Assembly (NCBI RefSeq): GCF_964204865.1
Contig: NC_135255.1
Span: 10,817,135 to 10,881,134 of the forward strand
From: Styela clava
Lineage: Eukaryota; Chordata; Ascidiacea; Stolidobranchia; Styelidae
Direction of reading: 5' to 3'
Length of the DNA: 64,000 nt
Positions 23,101 to 37,556 of the stretch are shown in pieces (within the stretch, counting starts at the first letter, position 1; each line of letters opens with the position of its first letter). The position numbers and the translations under genes are program-made. The notes under the pieces are model-generated. The model was given only the letters and a program-made list of their open reading frames with translations. It was not told the origin of the DNA and did no database searches.

Positions 23101-25770
23101 CGAATAATTTTTACTATAGCTTGGAATCTACAAGTATCAAACGGTAATTTTTTTAATTTCTCAACAGTAGATTTCTAATCAGTAAATCATGTACACACGC
23201 CTTTATATGATTGCTAGCATGGATGTGACTTATTCATGGGCGATCTATCACGCCTCGATCTGTTCAAACTCTATCATTACATTCTAAGTGCATAAGCGGT
23301 ATAAATTAATTATGTGATTATCAGTTCATCACGTTACTTCTAAGATATCTTGTCTATTTACACAAAGTATATCAATGCAATAAATTGGTGCCTAAGTTCG
23401 CTCAATAAATATTTATCCTTTAAATTATTGATTCAATCGTTGTAGGTACGCAAATATAATTTTGAAATATCTTGATAACTTTACAATTATGACTAACATT
23501 TTGAATTACGGGTAGACCTAATTATTTACATAAAATCAAATTGCGATACTAAAATAAAGAGATAATATATTTTTATCACATCAATGCTAAACAACTGCCA
23601 CCTAATTAATGCATATTTAAATACCATACCATTCGGAAGGTTAAATATGCGGACTATTCGATTTACATTCCGAAATATCTTTATCATACTAAATGTTGGA
23701 AGCTTTTTTGTGCACAAGTCTATTTGAAGCATATCAAAATGCATGATCATACGTGCAATCGGCACGAAGTATGATTGAGATCAGAAGAATTGCGAAACAA
23801 TACGTTTCAAGACAGAAGTTTTCCAGCTAGAACATCCGTCCTCGACTTCAATCAATCAAGTTGAAATTAAATGGGAAACGATTCAGAATATTAAATTTAT
23901 GTAATATATCTTTATTGAAACTTGGAGAGGAAGTTGAACATACTGTAGAAAAATTTACCTCAAATTTACAAAACAATTCATGAAAATATTTTGTCAACCA
24001 TTAGTGATAAATTCTTCAGATGTAAAGATGTAGTAGCACTGTCGATAAATGTTTTCAGTAGCTATCACATTTGGATCACCCAGTAGATCGCAACTTACAA
24101 TTTAGCCTAAACGTAATTTTGATTCCAAATTTTTTATCGTGACAAATGAGTTTTGCAAACTTTCGTGATAATCAATACATTCTGAAAATACATGATTGCC
24201 AACTCTCGAAACATCATTCGTAATAACTGTATGTCTATGTAAAATGAATAAGCCTTATTATATCGAATAAAAACTATTGCTTCTGATTCATAGGCCAACA
24301 AATAAAATGACGAAGTATTTGCACCTGCTCTGTGGCAGTTAATGTATGATGATTTTAAAAGAACACTGTAATCACGTTAAAAGCTACGTTGAAATTACAT
24401 TTACATACATTCTGAACATAATATAGCTTATTACACTTTAAAGTTTTCTTGTAATCTATCAGTAAATTTAAACGTTTCAAGTGCTTAAAAAGCAAAAATA
24501 AAAAAAATAGTTAATAAACTGGAAAATATACAGACAGAAATAATTTCGCATATAGAAATAGAGTGTAGCTTATTATTAGTTATATTTATATTTGGAAATC
24601 CTATTAAAAAATACATACACTTTTTTCAAACATTTACTTTTCTTGCACAGTTATGTGTTTGAATAAGGTGAGGTAAGGCGGTAAAAATTAACAAACAAAT
24701 GGAAATCAGATATGAATTTCTTCTAATCAGTTTATCAACTAAACATGATCAAACTGAAAGTCACATAAACCAGTTTTCGTTTAAATTGAAAACATTGTAG
24801 AACTAGATCATATTACCATCACTTTTATGACATTAAACGTAATATGATAACACTTTCAGCGTTTATATGTCAACAGTGAGATTATCTTGACATTTGCGTG
24901 AATATTCAAACGGAGCAATATTTGAAACGTCCATAAGAATAATTTTTTCTAAAGTAAGTAATATCATCAACATCTTGTACATAATAAAATATATTATGAA
25001 ATATAAATTTTTTATCATTTGCTTTAAACAACGATCAGAACATTACACGACACACTGTGAACAATATGATCATTGTGTGAATAAATTTGTAGAAAACTGA
25101 AGCGTAGTAAATTGTTTAGATTTAGCCATCTTGGTTGTGCCAATCTTTTTGATCTTTTGCAACCATATACTTAGAAACAGGCACCTATAAAGAAAGATCT
25201 GTTTAGAAAAATAATTGTTTACATATTGAACTTTTTGAAGTCGACCATAAGTTTCACTCGACATCGAATGATATCCACAACCTTGACCTATAGCATATGG
25301 ACGTGAGACAACTGTTGTTTATGACAAAATAGTATGATAAATAGTTTCATAGAAGTTCGATTAATGACAAAAAATTGATACTTGAAACATATAGGCTACA
25401 ATGAAAAAGTACCATTTTAAAACATATAAATGAAATATAATAAAAGTATAGTTTTACTGAAATCTAATTTATAAGCAATGTATTTTTACTTCTATGTACA
25501 TAAAGACAGGTCCAATGTTATGTAATATCAATTTGTGAATACATTAGAAAAGTCCAAGTGCACACATAGAGTGTCTACTTTAGGTTTTCATTTGGCACCT
25601 GATCAGATACACAAAATACGGTTCATTAAACTCCACTAAAAACGCGAGGTGAACTTCGTCAGAGTCAGTCAAGTCAGACTAATTTAGTATTACATTTTGC
25701 TTTGAAATATGAAAATTCTTCATTGCATGACAAGCAAACAGATATTCTCGAGTAACAATGAATTTGTTCT
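23101..25770. other. Intergenic region, no gene recognised
   Basis: Very AT-rich non-coding sequence between receptor 1 and the 3' end of receptor 2. Small ORFs only, with no motifs. Confidence 0.4.
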
Positions 25771-28700
25771 TCACTTTTGGACTTCATCATTTTTATCTAA
25801 TTCTGCATTCTGAACGTTATTATTTTCCTGCTTGACCATTTTTTCCGATTTATGATCTAAATCGTTTTGCGTTTTATCGTCTGCGAGCTTGTCCGGTGTG
25901 TACCTGTATATATTGACAGGCGAAGTCATGCTGGTTTCAGATAATTTTCTATCGTATGTAACTCCATTTGCTTCCCCCGCACTTCTCTTTCTGCGCCCAG
26001 ACCGCTTTTCTGAAGGTCCTGCGTGAATCAACTGAGTACTAATAGTAGATCGCCTACCACGCACTGTTGATGTTGCAAAACTCCGCGTTCTTTTCCATAT
26101 AACGTTAAATCCTAACTTTCGCAGCAGTGTGGAGTATAGCAGTTTTGCAGCTTTTTTAAAATCGTCGCTTCTGGCGTTGTATATGAAACAATTCCATAAG
26201 CTGTTAGTCATAAGAATGAGAATTGTTACAAACTCGGTTGATATGAAAATTTTGCTTGCCATTGGGTCAAAGTCACGTGGATAATCATGATACAGATTCC
26301 CAAGAAAGTGTGGAACAATTAATATCACAGCTGCAGGCAATAAACATAAAGTGAATATTCCAACCATCGATGCAAGAGTTCGAGCCAATCTTGTTTCCAT
26401 ACTCGTAACAGGCTTTGTGCTGTTATCAGAGCTTTGGCGACGAATTGTCAGCGTTTGTCGCCTCCTTGCGTGCTTTTTGGTAGACATGAATGTAGCAATT
26501 GTTGTGACCCATACAACAATTAGCGGAATAACTACAACAACTGCGTATAGAATAAGAGCAGATGTTTCTTGAGATGCTACCATGATAGAAGCTGCTAATC
26601 CATATGTCATTTCAGGAACAAAAAATGGCATAGCGGAAAATAATATTGCGACAGACCAAAGTCCCAAAGATGCCCATATTGCAAGTCTCTTAGCATTATG
26701 CCTACCATATCGCATAGGTTGGTAAATTGCTAAGAATCTATCAAAGCTTGCTATCATGAGAGTGTATATAGAAACTATTAAAGACAATATAGTGAAAAAA
26801 CCAACAAAGTCAATATACTCGGGCGATGTACGTTGTTTGAATCGTCCTCCAGAATTTCGTCTCAACGTTCCTTCGCTGTTTCGCGGACTGTTTTTCCAAA
26901 CATCTCCCATATTAACTGGAGATTGATAGAGCAGCAAAAGAGTTGAAACAAAGGTCGGCAATACTATCACGCCCACTAATAAATCTGCAATTGCTAATGA
27001 AATTTTGTACACTGCTTGGCTGTTTCTTAACTTTGGGCTTGTTGTAAAGACGATGATAACAGTAACGTTTGCCAAAATGATTGCCAAGGCTAATAAAGCA
27101 CATACGACTGAAGATATCACCAAATTGGTTCGGCACCTGAAATGAAATTTACACATATTTAAGCTGGGTTTTCATTGTAACATTGTGTAATGAGGGAAAA
27201 TTACAGTATTCAAGCATATTAATTAATAAATTTAGTCCGATTTCACTATATTGAAGTTTAGCAGACAAATATTTGTTCATCTTTTATTGTGACCGTAATC
27301 CGAGTAGCAAGAAAATATAGGAATTTACTGATTAAGAATGATGCTTTTATATGAATAGCGTATCAACCATGACGTATAAAACTGTGAAGAAACAGTTTAA
27401 AATTATGTATCGTGTATTTATAGTTTGTAAATAATTGTTAGGTTTGTTGGCAATGTAGACTAATTAATGATTATCCGTACTTAGCAATGGAAAATTGCCC
27501 GGAAACACGAAATTAATGTATTTATTGCCGATCATTAGTCACATTGTGACGTCACATAGTATAATATAGAAGAAATGTTATGTCAATGTGTACACACTCA
27601 ACATCGTGACTGCGCTCAATGATGACGATACAAATATATTTCATCACAAATTATCAGCTCTAACTTAGACCGTGCCATAAGAATAAAAAAAATTGTTTGT
27701 CTGACAAAAAATTCTAAAATCTATGTAACAGAATGTGAATTTTAAAATGAATACATCACTTTAATGTGATATTTACTATAAAATTATTACACCGGAAAAA
27801 AATTCAAAATATATCGGTATCTATTAAAACAGCATTGTGTTGAATTCAAAAAACGAAATCGCAAAAGAGATTTATGGTATACAAGTCAATTCACCAGCAG
27901 TCGAGACCAAGTTACAATTTTTTATTGAATTTGACGATTTGTCAAAACACATGCCCGCATAATTCAAAGCAATGATGAATCACCTTTATACCAGTCATAC
28001 CCAATAACTCTAAATACGTGATTGTCACCCGAATTAATGTCATTCATAAATCTTAACATAGTTCAAAATTGATCATAATGGCTGCACCAACTCTCATGTT
28101 ATCCACATGTGTGCATGCAAAGATATTGTGAATTCATGTTAAAAGACTCAATCAATCAATCAAATGTAGATTATTCTGTTTGAAAATATTTGTGCATTTT
28201 TGCTATAAAAGGTATAGGCCTATAAGGTTTATACCAATATAATCTATTTTTTCATTTCCAGTACAAATAATTTGTTCCATGAATGCTGGTATTCGAAGAA
28301 ATATATTCGATTTTCAATACCAAATGGCTAGTTCTAAATTTATACTCATACACGCAATCACGTAAAAATTTTGTCTGTGACGTATGCGTGACGCATGTTT
28401 GTGCAAAAATGCGTGATTACCACGTTCACTGGCGTAAAAATAAAAAAAATATTATTTGTCTATTATAGCCTATTTCAAACTAATTTGGGGTGTTTCATGA
28501 TACTATACGTGAATTGAAACCTAAAGAATGAAATAGCTCCGAGCAATTAGCTAGATGCTTGGTCGTGCTATTTAACAAAATAATAAAAAATATATATATT
28601 TGCCTATTTTCATATTTCACCCCGGATGCAGATGATGATCCATCCCCTCAATCAATGCATATCGTATTTTGAAATTTCATGCCTATTATACTATATCACA

Positions 28701-30360
28701 CTGAAGACTTCACAGTTGTTAATAATTCGTTTTACTGAAACTCTGTTTTCATTAGTCGTGCTGTTGTCAATGAGGCAACTTTTTGGTGCGAAAACCATCG
28801 CCTTTCTTGGTAGCCAAGGAACCAATGTATTCAGTAATTAAATGATGGTTAAAAGTAGTTGCCAGATCGGCATTACTTTTTTGTTTATTTTTTCAAATTT
28901 CTTGTCCTGAGTGTGCTATTCAGCCATAATTTCGCTGTTTCATTCTAATTCATGGGAACACTGTTTTTATTCCGTCAAGCGTGGCGCTCTTGCTCAGTTG
29001 TTCCGACGTGCTACTCGAACAATCGCCTTTACTTACGTTGATTAAACAGTGGACAGGTAGTTGTTTACATATTCATTTTTAGTAAGTGCATTTGTTTTTG
29101 ACAAATATAAATTGATCTAAAGTCTAACTCTAAACCATTGCAAGTTCAATTTAAACCTCCTCCACAAAATTGAAATACCCGCACCGATAGAATACATAAA
29201 CGACATAATGACATGGTAGGTGGATCAAATTTAATGGTGGAAGCAGCTATGGTGCGGTATAACCTTACTTGTAGTTTGTATTGACAAAATTTCCGGAATT
29301 TTACCATAACCTCATTCCAACGGGCACCGGTATCTGCATATATACATCCCAAACATTACCACCGGTAACGGTAAAGTACTAGGATGATAAATGATGTAAG
29401 CGTTCTTGATTTTAAAATGATAAGCGCAGTCAGTAGTCTTCAACGTTAAGCTAGTATCATAGTGGGAACTAGTAACGAGACGATGTGGCTGAAATTTGAC
29501 GAGTATTTTTATGAAGTTAGTTAATTCGACACTTTGTTCTCAGATTACGGCAATAGGGGAATACGTTCAAAAACTTTGATGGACATGTAATTAGGCGTAA
29601 AGGCTCCGCTACTGCAGTTAGTCATTGGACCTTAGTGCCCATTTATTTTATCATTGCCCTCTTATTTTACATTTATTAAACCAAAATCAGCTCACCCTGG
29701 AGTCATGCAATCCCAACTGGTAAGTCCTCTTTCTTCAATAGTGTTGCCATCAAATCCGCACCATGAAATATCACAGAACGGCACATATACGTCAATTACT
29801 TCATGATAGTATCCAAACCCACCAGAAATTGATCCATACATTGCAACTTGCATACATGGTTTCACAAGTTCCTCCGTAGTGAATTCCGACGACGTCATAT
29901 TGTATCTGACGTAATCACATGTGTCATCGGAAGGAATTTGGCGCCCAGGTGGAATTACTTGGTCACATTCTTTTATAAATTTTTCAGGATTGCAATGAAA
30001 CGCATACACGAGACGGGAGTATTCTGAAAATCTTGAATATAGCATTTCATCGCACACTTCTTTGAGTTGTGGGCATTTTGAAGCTTTGAGCTGCTCAAAA
30101 AACTTTTGCAAGTAACTCCCTCCTGAATACCATTTTGACTTGAACCCCTTTATAGTTTTTGCACAAGCTCTTTTAGCCTTGTTTGAAATTGGGCATCTCA
30201 GAACAATTGGTATCTTCATCGTAGCACCAATGCTCTTCGAAATATTTGTTCCAGCGGCTTCTGGAGTTATGGGTAAGGATGGCTGACGAGCATTCACTGT
30301 TTGAGAGTTGGCAACAGCAAACAAACACGAGCACGCTACAAAAGCTTTACACAAAAGCAT
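25771..30360 (-). CDS. Receptor 2: cysteine-rich ectodomain joined to class A-like 7TM GPCR (two exons)
   Basis: Closest paralogue of receptor 1, predicted 676 aa. Exon 1 is 29696-30360 and exon 2 is 25771-27136, with a 2.56-kb intron. The donor ACTCCAGG|GTGAGC and acceptor TTTCAG|GTGCCGA again give phase 2 and a TPG-CRTNL junction. After the signal peptide (MLLCKAFVACSCLFAVANS) the ectodomain has WYSGGSYL, SKCPQLKEVC, RFSEYSRLVYAFHC, KPCMQVAMYG, PFCDISWCGFD and TIEERGLTSWDC. One cysteine of the CC pair is replaced (KRAC) and one extra cysteine (TCDY) is present. The 7TM domain shares with receptor 1 the long basic ECL1 (LRRNSGGRFKQR), DRF, CLLP, NSLWNCFIY and ICL3 ARRRQTLTIRR. The tail is basic (SGRRKRS), with a conserved FATST.R.RRST patch. 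Cys3.25 and the ECL2 cysteine are absent. The ligand is unknown. Confidence 0.85.
27137..29695 (-). other. Intron of receptor 2
   Basis: A 2559-bp GT-AG intron, AT-rich. It contains a perfect CRE-type palindrome TGACGTCA near 27549 and a TGGACACG-family fragment near 28895-29020. No exon-like frame inside was recognised. Confidence 0.7.
28895..29020 (+). repeat. TGGACACG-family repeat fragment
   Basis: It contains ATTTCGCTGTTTCATTCTAA, TTCATGGGAACACTGTTTTT, TCAAGCGTGG and GCTCAGTTG, matching the middle of the copy at 6850-7205 in the same order. Confidence 0.5.
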
Positions 30361-33300
30361 ATTTACTGTACCTAGGAAAAATCCTATAAAGGTTTGTTGG
30401 AAGGAATTGTTAAAGGAGCATATTAAAAATTACATTTACTATTCGCCACCCCTAACGGTGGCACTTAACATTTCGGTGTTTTTCACATACATCGACATTT
30501 CTTCAAATTGTCAAACTTTTATTCCAGTTTTATTCTATTTTAACTGTTTTTAGGATCCACGAAACATAATAAAAATGTCAATTTGTGATTTTTGAGTTAC
30601 TTTTCTGTTATATATCTAGTCCTCGCCCACATCTGTTTGTTCTTATATAACTTTGACCCTCCATAAATGGTTTAGTTGACCAGATGTGTAATTCGAGCAG
30701 GAAGTGAAATAAACTTGTAAAATCACTCTTCAACTACCAAACACTTTGTTGAAACTTTCCCAAAAAAACACACCGATAACTGTACTGCTAATTACAAACG
30801 GAAAATTAATACCGTGTAATTGTAATTGGCAGACATACTGCTAACATGTTCATAGACAATTCAATCGCTTAAATTTGGTTTTAATGGCTTACTCGTCCAA
30901 TGCCCTGCGGCAATTACCTTCCATTTTACAAATATCAAATGTCCTTCCCGCGCCTCATCTTCTAGTATATGACATTTCAAGTTAAAAATTATTTATCAAC
31001 AATGTGTGATGTTTTACGTTTTCTCAAAAGTCGGTATGCATTGAAAAATAGTATAAATAATATTACTTACATACCGCAATATTGTTCAAGTCAGTTTGAA
31101 TCATATTATAATTAATGCGATGGCCTGCCATACAGAAACACCTACCTGAAGATATACAGTCGTTAAAATTGTTATCATGTTTATAGCGAGGAGTTACGTT
31201 CCTTCCCTAGTAAATCTCCATTCCTATAAAAGCCTTCTTGACCTGAATCAAAATATGCCAATATGATAATAAAGTTTTTGTTTATTCAAATTTATTTTTA
31301 AGGTGATAATATTCAAGGTCCAACAGGTGGAGCCACAGACAAAAGATTGATTATACGTCAAAGTAAAATTAGATTATCAATGGTCGAATCTTGTTTATAA
31401 TTTCTGTTCATTTTATTTGAAAATAATAAACACCTCACCACCTGTGACAAAAGCCCATTTTGAAGGTTAGTCGTGCGACTTCACAGTCTGGATAAATTTT
31501 ACTAAAAATTGAATAAATTTCAACAAGAAATCCAAATGAACCTAACATGATGATCTGTCTTGTCAAGCAGTCAAAAAAACAGTATCGGAAATTTATCAAT
31601 TCACGTGATTTTTTATTTTCCGAGAAAAAGCTATTTTTTGCTTGTCATTGTCATTTGCATGACATAAATACGTGACTGAAATTCAATACAGATTCCAGTA
31701 TAGATATTGGAAATGCATAATGAAGCGGTTTGGGAAAATACTAACATAACATTTTTTTAGTTCTAGCAATTATGGAATTTCTCCCAACCCTTGTCATCAA
31801 ATACCATTCAATCATAATGCATGCAAAATACACACCACAAAATAAAATATGTACATAATTGTTTTTTAAGTTGTGGAAGTAAAATATGATAAATGAAAAA
31901 TATATCTGTTCATTTCTTGAATTTGTGTTTTACACTATATGAAATATTAATTATCTTATGCAATGCGCAATAAACTGATACAATTAAGTCCTAAAACCAT
32001 TCATTTGAAAATTCGCCAATGACTGTGCTCTTTTATTTTTATGTAACCCAGCGTTACCCAACCTGTCATCTTAAAAAAATGATTGTTGATTACTCTCAAA
32101 TAATATAAGATTGTGTCGAAGCATATTCTTATTCGAAGTGCCAGTCGCGTCGTTACAAAATTTGGAAAATTATACCAATTTGCCAATAATATGGGCATAA
32201 ATTTCAGGTATCAGGTATCAGGTAAATTTCAGGTACACCCCGCCCCCAACAAAGTACTGAATAAACCATTAGTTTCGCGGAGGGTATGGAAGTTTTGAAA
32301 TACCTTGGGCTTGGTTGACTGATTCGTTCATTGTCATCTACACTTATTGTTAACATCAGTATATTATCGTGTCTATTCGTTTGTAAATGCTCATTTCAAA
32401 TTATATATTTTATTGAAACATTTGATAGATACGAACTCATAACGGACAGAGATATCCACCAGGCATCTTTTCTAAAAAGCTCCCGCCACTGGAGGAAAAT
32501 GTGAGATTTAAGAAAAACGCCCCGCCACGTTTTAAAACGAAAAATAGTATTTATTCAGTTCGGGTTAGGAATGATTTCAAAATTTCAATTTCCAGCGCGA
32601 TATGTATTTCTTACCTTGATTCTAACTGGATATTAACCATTATGTTATTGTTAACGGTGGCGGAGGGGCTTTATTGGGGCGGGCTTTCTACAAAATATCC
32701 TCCAGCTCTTCTAGCCTATACCGATTTAACATATTTGTCTACTTAGTCAGAGTGTCGTTTGTTATCTGAACTATTCGATACATCTACTTAGAGCATGATG
32801 ATTATGGAGTAGGTAATCTATACCAATTTGAGTTGAAGTGTTTCAGTGCATATTTATCTTATTTAAAGTCATGTCAACCAGCAGGTGCGTGTAACCATAA
32901 AATATATGTCTAAAACCACTGAAGCCATCACGAAAACCGCGAACTTTCAACCAAGTTTGTATATTAAATAATTACGCTGTCGTTTTTAAAGTATGTACCT
33001 TCCTGTATAGATAAATAATTGCAAGCGCTACTCTGGTCTCATTCTCTTGCAAAGCCACCACGTATGTAAGTAAATGAAAAAGTAAACTTATTCTGATTTT
33101 GAATAAACAGGTAGCGATCTGAACAAATCTATCTGTGAATGCCGAACCTACGTCTATTTATATTTCTTTTCTATAGAGCTCGAAATATATATCAGAAATC
33201 CTCTAAATGTTCTCAAGTCATGAAACTACGATGCTGTGACTACTTTATTCAACTGCATGAAATTTTGTAAAAAAAAAACTATTTCACATGAGTACAACAC

Positions 33301-34330
33301 AGAAATACCATTTGTAATAAAGCGTGAATATTTTGAGACACGAAAATTTTGGAATCTGTGCAACGCGCACAACCGAGCACGTAGTTCGCACAGACTCAAT
33401 CAATTTGCGAAACATTTCCCGTCCAAAATAACTAGATGTTAAGTTCATTATATTCTCAAAATATGTATATAAGAAATACATAAAATATATGATGGTACCT
33501 TGAATACGGGAATAGATAGACCGGTTTAATAACCCTAACCAGTGGTTATTGAATTTTGTTCTGAATAAGGTATTTGCAAAAAACTGTCACTCCAATAAAC
33601 TCCAATAACTTTTATGGCATTATTTATAATTACTTTCTTTTCTAGACATTTCGAATAACAATACAGCGATACAAACTCCAGTGTGTAAATTAGTTAATCA
33701 GCTACCGTGTGAACCCCATCTCGCTCACCATACAATTTCTGTACTGGTTTTTCTAGACGTTCCTATGACCTATACTCCTCTAAAGATGATGAGCCGCCAT
33801 AGATAAATCATTATTCCGTGAAGCTTTGCATACAAAATTTTCTAAAGGAAAGTAAACTGCATCTCTTATTTTATTTTGCTAATAGTGCAATTCAAATTTG
33901 AATATATTTCACGACAGTTTCCCAATGTAAAGTAAAATTCTACTGTTTTTTTATTTTGTTAATAGTGCATATTAAAATCAATCGATCGATATAGGACAAT
34001 CAATCAAACAGACTAATTATAAAGAGTTTCACAAACGCTTATCGTGACGCTTACTCGTTGGATCAATGTGCTGCTTGGTGTCAAAATGCAAAATCTTGCC
34101 AATACGTAAAATAATCCATCTGTAAATGTTTTGTTATAATTATTCATGGTAGCATCTCGATGCTTTGAAGTGCATTGTCAGGTTTTGATTAATTAACTCG
34201 TACTGCCAAATGTCGACGAACGACTACACGAAGATAATATATATGCAGTTTATTTGCAAATCGTTACTCATTTTCTTCAGTGAAGCAGCTCTGGAACTTT
34301 TCTCATCGCGTTGAGTAGACATGTAATGGA
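30361..34330. other. Intergenic region, no gene recognised
   Basis: Non-coding sequence upstream of receptor 2. It includes a short CAGGTAT triplication near 32209-32225 and a C-rich stretch after it, possibly an element end. No gene, RNA or complete repeat unit could be called. Confidence 0.4.
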
Positions 34331-34890
34331 ATGGCGGATTGCACCCATGAAAATTTATACCCACGGTCATTTTCAGCCACGAATATTTGTGTTTCGACAA
34401 AATTCGTCTATTTCAATTATGTATCAACTGATTTAGTTTTGGGCAACATTGCACTTTTAACGAGCACGAGGCTTAAATGGCATTTGCCACGTAGCGATGG
34501 GCATACCAACGAATAAATACGAACTCGTTGCAAACTACTTACGATTTTCATTTATCAACTTAGTCAGCAATATGTGGAAAGATTTCCATTATCTTTGAAC
34601 ACATGTACATTTGCACCCGGGACATATGCACATGTATACTTTTTCACAAGGGACAGTTTCAACCATACATTTGGCCCGCCGATTCGGCACCCACATATAG
34701 ATTCCATCCATGGGCAGTTGCACCTACAGAAATTTGCACCTACGCTACGCACATTTGCACTCACTTACATTTGTACACATGCACATCTGCATCCTCTGAT
34801 ATTTGTACCCGTGAAATTCACGCATATGCATTCGCCTCATGAAAATCTTTACTCGTGAATATTTGCACCTACATACATTTGCTCCCACAT
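34331..34890 (+). repeat. Degenerate short-period array rich in ACATTTGCACC
   Basis: Between about 34600 and 34890 the motif (A)CATTTGCACCC/T recurs with variations many times (ACATTTGCACCCG, AAATTTGCACCTAC, ACATTTGCACTCAC, ACATTTGTACACATGCACAT, ATATTTGCACCTAC, ACATTTGCTCCCAC). Weaker versions begin near 34345. Spacing is irregular, so this looks like an old, eroded minisatellite. The Thr/Cys/His-rich ORFs across it follow from the repeat and are not genes. Confidence 0.55.
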
Positions 34891-37556
34891 CATGTTTGCT
34901 CGAGAATAGCTGTATTTCAGACAAACTTCAATAACCAACTATAAATGTGCTGTACATTCTAAATGAAAAGGGGATCACACATTTCAATTAGCCTTTATTC
35001 TGGATGAGGGTCTCTACGTTTTTACAGTCATTGCAGGTTATATTCCTATCTCACTTTTGTCTGTCATTTTCTTTCAATGAAAAAACGCAAACGTAGGCAA
35101 ATTTACGGTGGTTAGTAGACGATGGAAATGAAAACTAGTGGTAGATAAATTATTCACTTCGATGTTGAACCAATTGTACAAGTTATTCGCGAGCGAACAT
35201 GACTGTGGGTAAAATGTATGAAAGTGCAAGCATACGTATATGCGAATGTCCATGGGTGCATGTACATGGGGGAGTACCACGGATAGAAAGATAACTGAGC
35301 GTTCTAAACTTGTGAACGAATTCCACCAAGTGACAGAATTATGGCAGACAGTGGCATTATGTCGAAAGAAATGAATGTCTACAAAGGCGTCCCAGTCAAG
35401 GCACCTCACCTATTTTGAAGTAACCTTAACCTGTTCCTCTCTCGGCGTTACTTATTTGGGTATCCATATATGGTTCTAGGTTGGAAGATTATTAAGAGTT
35501 AATACCTTATACGTCTTATCGTGGACGTTTGTAGTAAACACAAGCAATAAAATGCTTAGCATGTGTCTTAAGTGATCCATTTTATTCTTGGCACTATACT
35601 GTTTTCAAAAAAAATTCTTCTACCATGCACTGTGGTTGGGTGATGTAATTTTAAATAAGAATAGCACGTAAAAGCATTCGTGAATGTCGCTGTGACGACA
35701 ATTATTGGGTTGTTTACGACTTATGCTGCGCTAATTATGATCGACAACTACTGCATTTGCTGTTTTTCTAAGCTTTTATGCAGTAAATAATTAGGGAGTG
35801 ACGTCATAAAATCGTCACGTAAGGTGGTGAATTTGCAAATTCCGTAAATACAATTGTGAATTATTCGGTAACTGTTTTGGCTATGACAATGGCTGTGGTA
35901 TTGTTTTGTTGGAAGATAACACAAAAAACGATCAAAATAAAATTAATTACCTATATCTAGTGCTGAACCCTCTATCAGACGAAATAAAATTCAAGTTCAA
36001 AGTTGTTTTCTGCAAATTTTTGGATATAAAATTGCATAGGTAAAAATATATTGGACACGCGCCCGTTAGCGTCATCTCGCGGAAATGAACGCCGACATAC
36101 GCTTTTGAAAAGTCGTGTGTGCCGTTTTAGGGCCTAATGGTTGACTTGACGATGATGAAAAATTTGAAAGAGACCATACAAAATGGTCCCAGGATACAGA
36201 GTTTTCTCCAGGGAGAGATAATGTTTGACTGTAAAATTGCATCAGCAAGAGAGACTGAATATCATGAATTAGAGGAGACATAAGGGAATACATTCTGAAT
36301 TAGTATATTAGAACAAGTAGAACTATCATACAGCATTTGGTACCTGTCGCATTTGATCGCCTCGGTATCCTATAGTTTTCGAACCCAAAAATGAAACTAT
36401 AAAAAAAAACATTGAGAATATTGGCGCTTGGTATTGGTGATTTCCTTAACTTGGGCAGCAGGTTTTCCAACAATGCACTTTGGATGTTTGGTTGTATTAA
36501 AATGCCGCTCGGAAAACAAAAATTTAAAGACGTAAATTAACAGCTACAGAAGACCTAACTTCCACCGCCGTCCAGTGCGGACAGACGTGCTTTATACTTG
36601 TTGCAGTTGAAAAAACGAATAGGAGGAAATAGGACAGGATATACCGATCATTACATTTGGGATTCGACGTGGAAACGAAGGAAATCCATGTATATATATT
36701 TGGCCATGTATTACATACAGTTTGCCGCCCAGTGCTTTATGACATAACCTAAAAGTTATCTGTTCATTTCTTGCAGTTTTCCATGTTACAGCGGCCCCCT
36801 TTCGGTTGTAAAGGAACCAGAGGGGCCATTTTTCTTTACACTTAAATTAATGACTACCGAAAAAAAGTTGATGGTATAGTGCTTTAATGCTGTTTGAAAG
36901 TCCATCGACAAAACAGAATTCTTCCAGAGAATCATTCCTTTTCAAACTCTTTGAAACCATGGAATGACATGCCGCAGCATTATAAACGCTTTTCGGCTAT
37001 TCATATGCATGCAAATCCGTGTTTTCACATATAATATTCTTAATATCGCGTGTCAAAAATCGCCCAATCTCTAGATAGAAATTATTGATAGACATAACTA
37101 AAGTATGTGCGAATCTCAAAACTACATCATATTAGGATTATGAGATTTGCGGAAAATATGCAACATTATGTCTCTCACTCGTGAATGTTAGTAAAGGTAG
37201 ATTTGTTATCACTACTAAGATGCAACAAACCTAGGTGTTTTTGTGTATTTAATCAGAGTTTTGTTCAATCGCCTACTCATTTCTTCTAGCGGCTCTTTTA
37301 CTAAATAAGGTCGCTATTCTATTTGACTAGTCTAATTTCAACATAAACGGTTACATTCAACGGTAAACCGTCGGTAAAATTCGCAACTGGTAGGCGGTAG
37401 GCAACATTTGTTATAGGTAATTGAAAATTATATATTACACCGAAGTTTTTATCGAATTCAACCTAAATATTAACAAAACAGAAATTGTTATCGAAGGTAT
37501 TCATGCTTCCCATCATTGACGAATCAAGTTAAATAAAACCAAGGATATCACCAGAC
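34891..37556. other. Intergenic region, no gene recognised
   Basis: Non-coding sequence. A TGACGTCA site lies near 35812, next to an inverted TCGTCACG. Nothing else could be supported. Confidence 0.35.

Noticed and set aside
25771-27156. GPCR starting at MCKFHFRCRT
   Set aside because: That start lies in intron sequence just before the acceptor TTTCAG. The Cys-Arg motif after the acceptor is common to all paralogues and joins to exon 1.
29692-30360. Stand-alone secreted cysteine-rich protein
   Set aside because: The frame ends exactly at a good splice donor, and the same phase-2 join to a 7TM exon is found in all three loci, so it is exon 1 of a receptor. The same applies to 16181-16957 and 39858-40535.
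34574-34858. Thr/Cys/His-rich ORFs
   Set aside because: Their composition comes from the ACATTTGCACC array and not from a protein.
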